A stretch of 64,000 nucleotides of DNA from NCBI GenBank assembly GCA_022824865.1, contig JAJDZD010000014.1, positions 1 to 64,000 of the forward strand, written 5' to 3'. Position 1 is the first letter of the stretch, and each line of letters starts with the position of its first letter. The position numbers were made by a program, and so were the translations under genes. Positions 62,975 through 64,000 of the stretch are shown here, piece after piece. Under the pieces are notes generated by a model. It did no database searches and had not been told where the DNA came from. It saw only the letters and a program-made list of their open reading frames with translations. This DNA comes from Chloroflexota bacterium. Its GTDB lineage: Bacteria > Chloroflexota > UBA11872.

Positions 62975-63433
62975 CTAGCTGAGGATCCGCAGCACCTCTT
63001 CGGGCATCAACCGCCCGACGTTGGTGGCGCTGTAGACCGCGTGCTCCACGCGGCGGTCCGCATCCAGCACGAAGGCGCTGGCCTGGTGCGACTGCCGGTC
63101 CTCGTTTCGGTACGCCCCCAGCGCGTCCACCGAGTCCGGGTAGGCGAGGTCGCCCACCAGCGACACGTCCACCTGCAAACGCTCGCGCGTCGCCGCGGCG
63201 TCCGCGGCCGAATCGACCGACAGCCCCACCACCTGCACGCTCAGCGCGGTAAAGGCGTCCAGCACGTAGCTATAGGCGACTAACTGCCGCCGGCAATGCG
63301 ATCACCAGTGGCCGCGATAGAACAGCAGCACCGCAGGTCCGGCGTCCAGGTCGTCCGGTATGCGGGCCGGTCGGCCGTCGTCCCAGCGCCCCGTCAGTTC
63401 GGGAAATCGGTCGCCCACGTTCAGTCGCGTCAT
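62975..63433 (-). CDS. Candidate selenoprotein: peroxiredoxin-like protein with TGA-encoded UxxC
   Basis: Two frames that look like separate ORFs (ending at 63302, resuming to 62975) are one peroxiredoxin/AhpC-TSA-like protein split by an in-frame TGA. Residues 1-43 read MTRLNVGDRFPELTG... to VLLFYRGHW, then TGA at 63302-63304, then SHCRRQLVAYSYVLDAF and VQVVGLSVDS. The family has W-C-x-x-C at this place, so residue 44 is predicted selenocysteine and the motif is U44-S-H-C47. Length is 152 residues, full for the family. The ATG at 63433 has GGAGAGG 9 nt upstream. A bacterial SECIS-like hairpin follows the TGA. Sec machinery genes are not in the window. Confidence 0.8.
63269..63304 (-). promoter_or_regulatory. 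Candidate bacterial SECIS element
   Basis: On the minus strand, directly after the TGA (63302-63304), a hairpin can form with upper arms at 63286-63291 and 63275-63280 (6 pairs, one G-U). The 5-nt loop is AGTTA (63281-63285). A lower stem pairs GCAT with a bulged AT-A-GC. The loop starts 16 nt after the TGA and has G as its second base, which fits the published bSECIS pattern (16-37 nt spacing, G among the first two loop bases). Confidence 0.6.
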
Positions 63434-63580
63434 GCCGGTCATCCTCTCCACCGCGGCACCCGCAGCGTGGCGGTTCACGAATCGCCGGTCAACTCTCGTC
63501 CGCCCGAGACGCTCCTCTTCCCGTCGCCGCTCCGGTCTGCCAGAATCGGACAACCCGTGAAGCCTCTGCGAGTGAACCCC

Positions 63581-63922
63581 ATGACGACTGACCAGCCCGC
63601 CATCACCGCCTACCTCAAGCCCGTCTGCGGCTGGAGCGCCGGCGTTCGCGCCGTGTTCGACAAGTACAGCCTCGACTATGAGGACAAGGACATCATCAAC
63701 GACGCGACCAACTACTACGAGATGGTCGCCAGGAGCGGCCAGCCGCTCTCACCCTGCGTCGTCGTGGACGGCCGCATGCTGGCCGACGTCAGTGGCGAGG
63801 AAGTCGAAGCCTGGCTGGCCTCCAAGGGCTACATCCAGCAAAACAACCTCCCCACCCCCGTCCCCATCGACCGCGCCTGCCCCGACGAACTCCACGCGGC
63901 GAGCGTCACCTTCGAGGAGTAG
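63581..63922 (+). CDS. Glutaredoxin-like protein with CGWS motif
   Basis: A 113-residue thioredoxin-fold protein. The active site reads YLKPVCGWSAGVRAVFDKY: C16-G-W-S19 is a monothiol-type CxxS. A cis-Pro is in QPLSPCVVVDG near 59 and DVSGEEVEAWL closes the glutathione-type site. The extra C-terminal tail (about 85-113) is not standard. It is divergent from the predicted selenoprotein with about 150 bp between, so both may act in the same redox process. The ATG at 63581 is used; a GTG at 63557 is in frame. Confidence 0.82.
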   Translation: MTTDQPAITAYLKPVCGWSAGVRAVFDKYSLDYEDKDIINDATNYYEMVARSGQPLSPCVVVDGRMLADVSGEEVEAWLASKGYIQQNNLPTPVPIDRACPDELHAASVTFEE

Positions 63923-63972
63923 AACCAACGCCGGCACCGCGCAGCCGTCGGAAGCCGGATCAGGCTGATTTC

Positions 63973-63978
63973 TATAAT
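63973..63978 (+). promoter_or_regulatory. TATAAT -10 box near the window end
   Basis: A perfect TATAAT hexamer. No good -35 box precedes it. It would drive a transcript beginning near 63985 and leaving the window. Confidence 0.35.
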
Positions 63979-64000
63979 TCGGGCCAGGCATTCGCCGACT

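Noticed and set aside
62975-63265. Separate 96-codon ORF as an independent gene
   Set aside because: It starts in the middle of a thioredoxin fold and is in phase with the upstream part across one TGA; best treated as the C-terminal part of a selenoprotein.

Overview
The window is 64 kb of dense, GC-rich bacterial chromosome with no insertion sequence, prophage or CRISPR array. I infer a member of the Chloroflexota, perhaps a SAR202/Dehalococcoidia-like marine or sponge-associated lineage. The reasons are tandem phytanoyl-CoA-dioxygenase-like genes, paired DUF3179 lipoproteins, secreted cytochrome c and sugar-dehydrogenase-like proteins, CAP and VanW surface proteins, and the KhpA/RimM/TrmD gene order. 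This rests on gene content, not on a search.

1-15 kb: a Gly/Glu-rich two-repeat protein, a broken response-regulator remnant and tRNA-Ala lead into a minus-strand run (MobA-like transferase, membrane protein, GlcD, Nudix, DedA, CAP protein, YraN, RNase HII, bL19). A VanW protein and a Gfo/Idh/MocA oxidoreductase converge after it. The rpsP-khpA-rimM-trmD operon follows behind a good sigma70-type promoter, then NfeD. 15-29 kb: an orphan divergent GroEL, panB, murD, a metallophosphoesterase, a SWIM protein, smpB next to its tmRNA, a fused tandem Nudix gene, a cytochrome c with a duplicated C-terminal domain, a PfkB kinase, two PhyH dioxygenases, a methyltransferase, a LipM-like octanoyltransferase and tRNA-Arg. 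29-37 kb: a cytochrome c/PQQ-type propeller protein, lspA, an HhH-GPD glycosylase, a cyclophilin lipoprotein and an AT-richer membrane sulfatase-like gene that looks acquired. 37-48 kb: an M20 amidohydrolase, then the ImuA-ImuB-DnaE2 translesion cassette facing a TM0106-type nuclease/helicase, and an orphan AbrB-like regulator. 48-64 kb: an RsmC-like methyltransferase, a zinc dehydrogenase, a STAS-like protein, recA, uspA, prs, ggt, the DUF3179 pair, an ABC exporter, a peroxiredoxin, an AIM24-like protein, an HpcH/HpaI aldolase, a malate/lactate dehydrogenase, and a final redox pair.

The strongest unexpected result is in that last pair. A thioredoxin-fold peroxiredoxin-like gene (62975-63433, minus strand) is split by an in-frame TGA exactly where the family has the first Cys of its CxxC. 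The frame continues with full homology past the TGA, and a hairpin directly downstream fits the bacterial SECIS pattern. It is best read as a selenoprotein, not two ORFs. Other points of interest are three genes whose only sensible start is CTG overlapping an upstream TGA or ORF end, a 495-nt in-frame duplication that carried its promoter, and a DUF3179 paralogue that lost its Cys pair.

Functionally the window mixes housekeeping translation genes (rpsP, rplS, trmD, rimM, smpB/tmRNA), DNA repair and mutagenesis (recA, ImuAB-DnaE2, glycosylase, nuclease-helicase), thiol/selenol redox defence, and extracytoplasmic oxidation and degradation of organic compounds.
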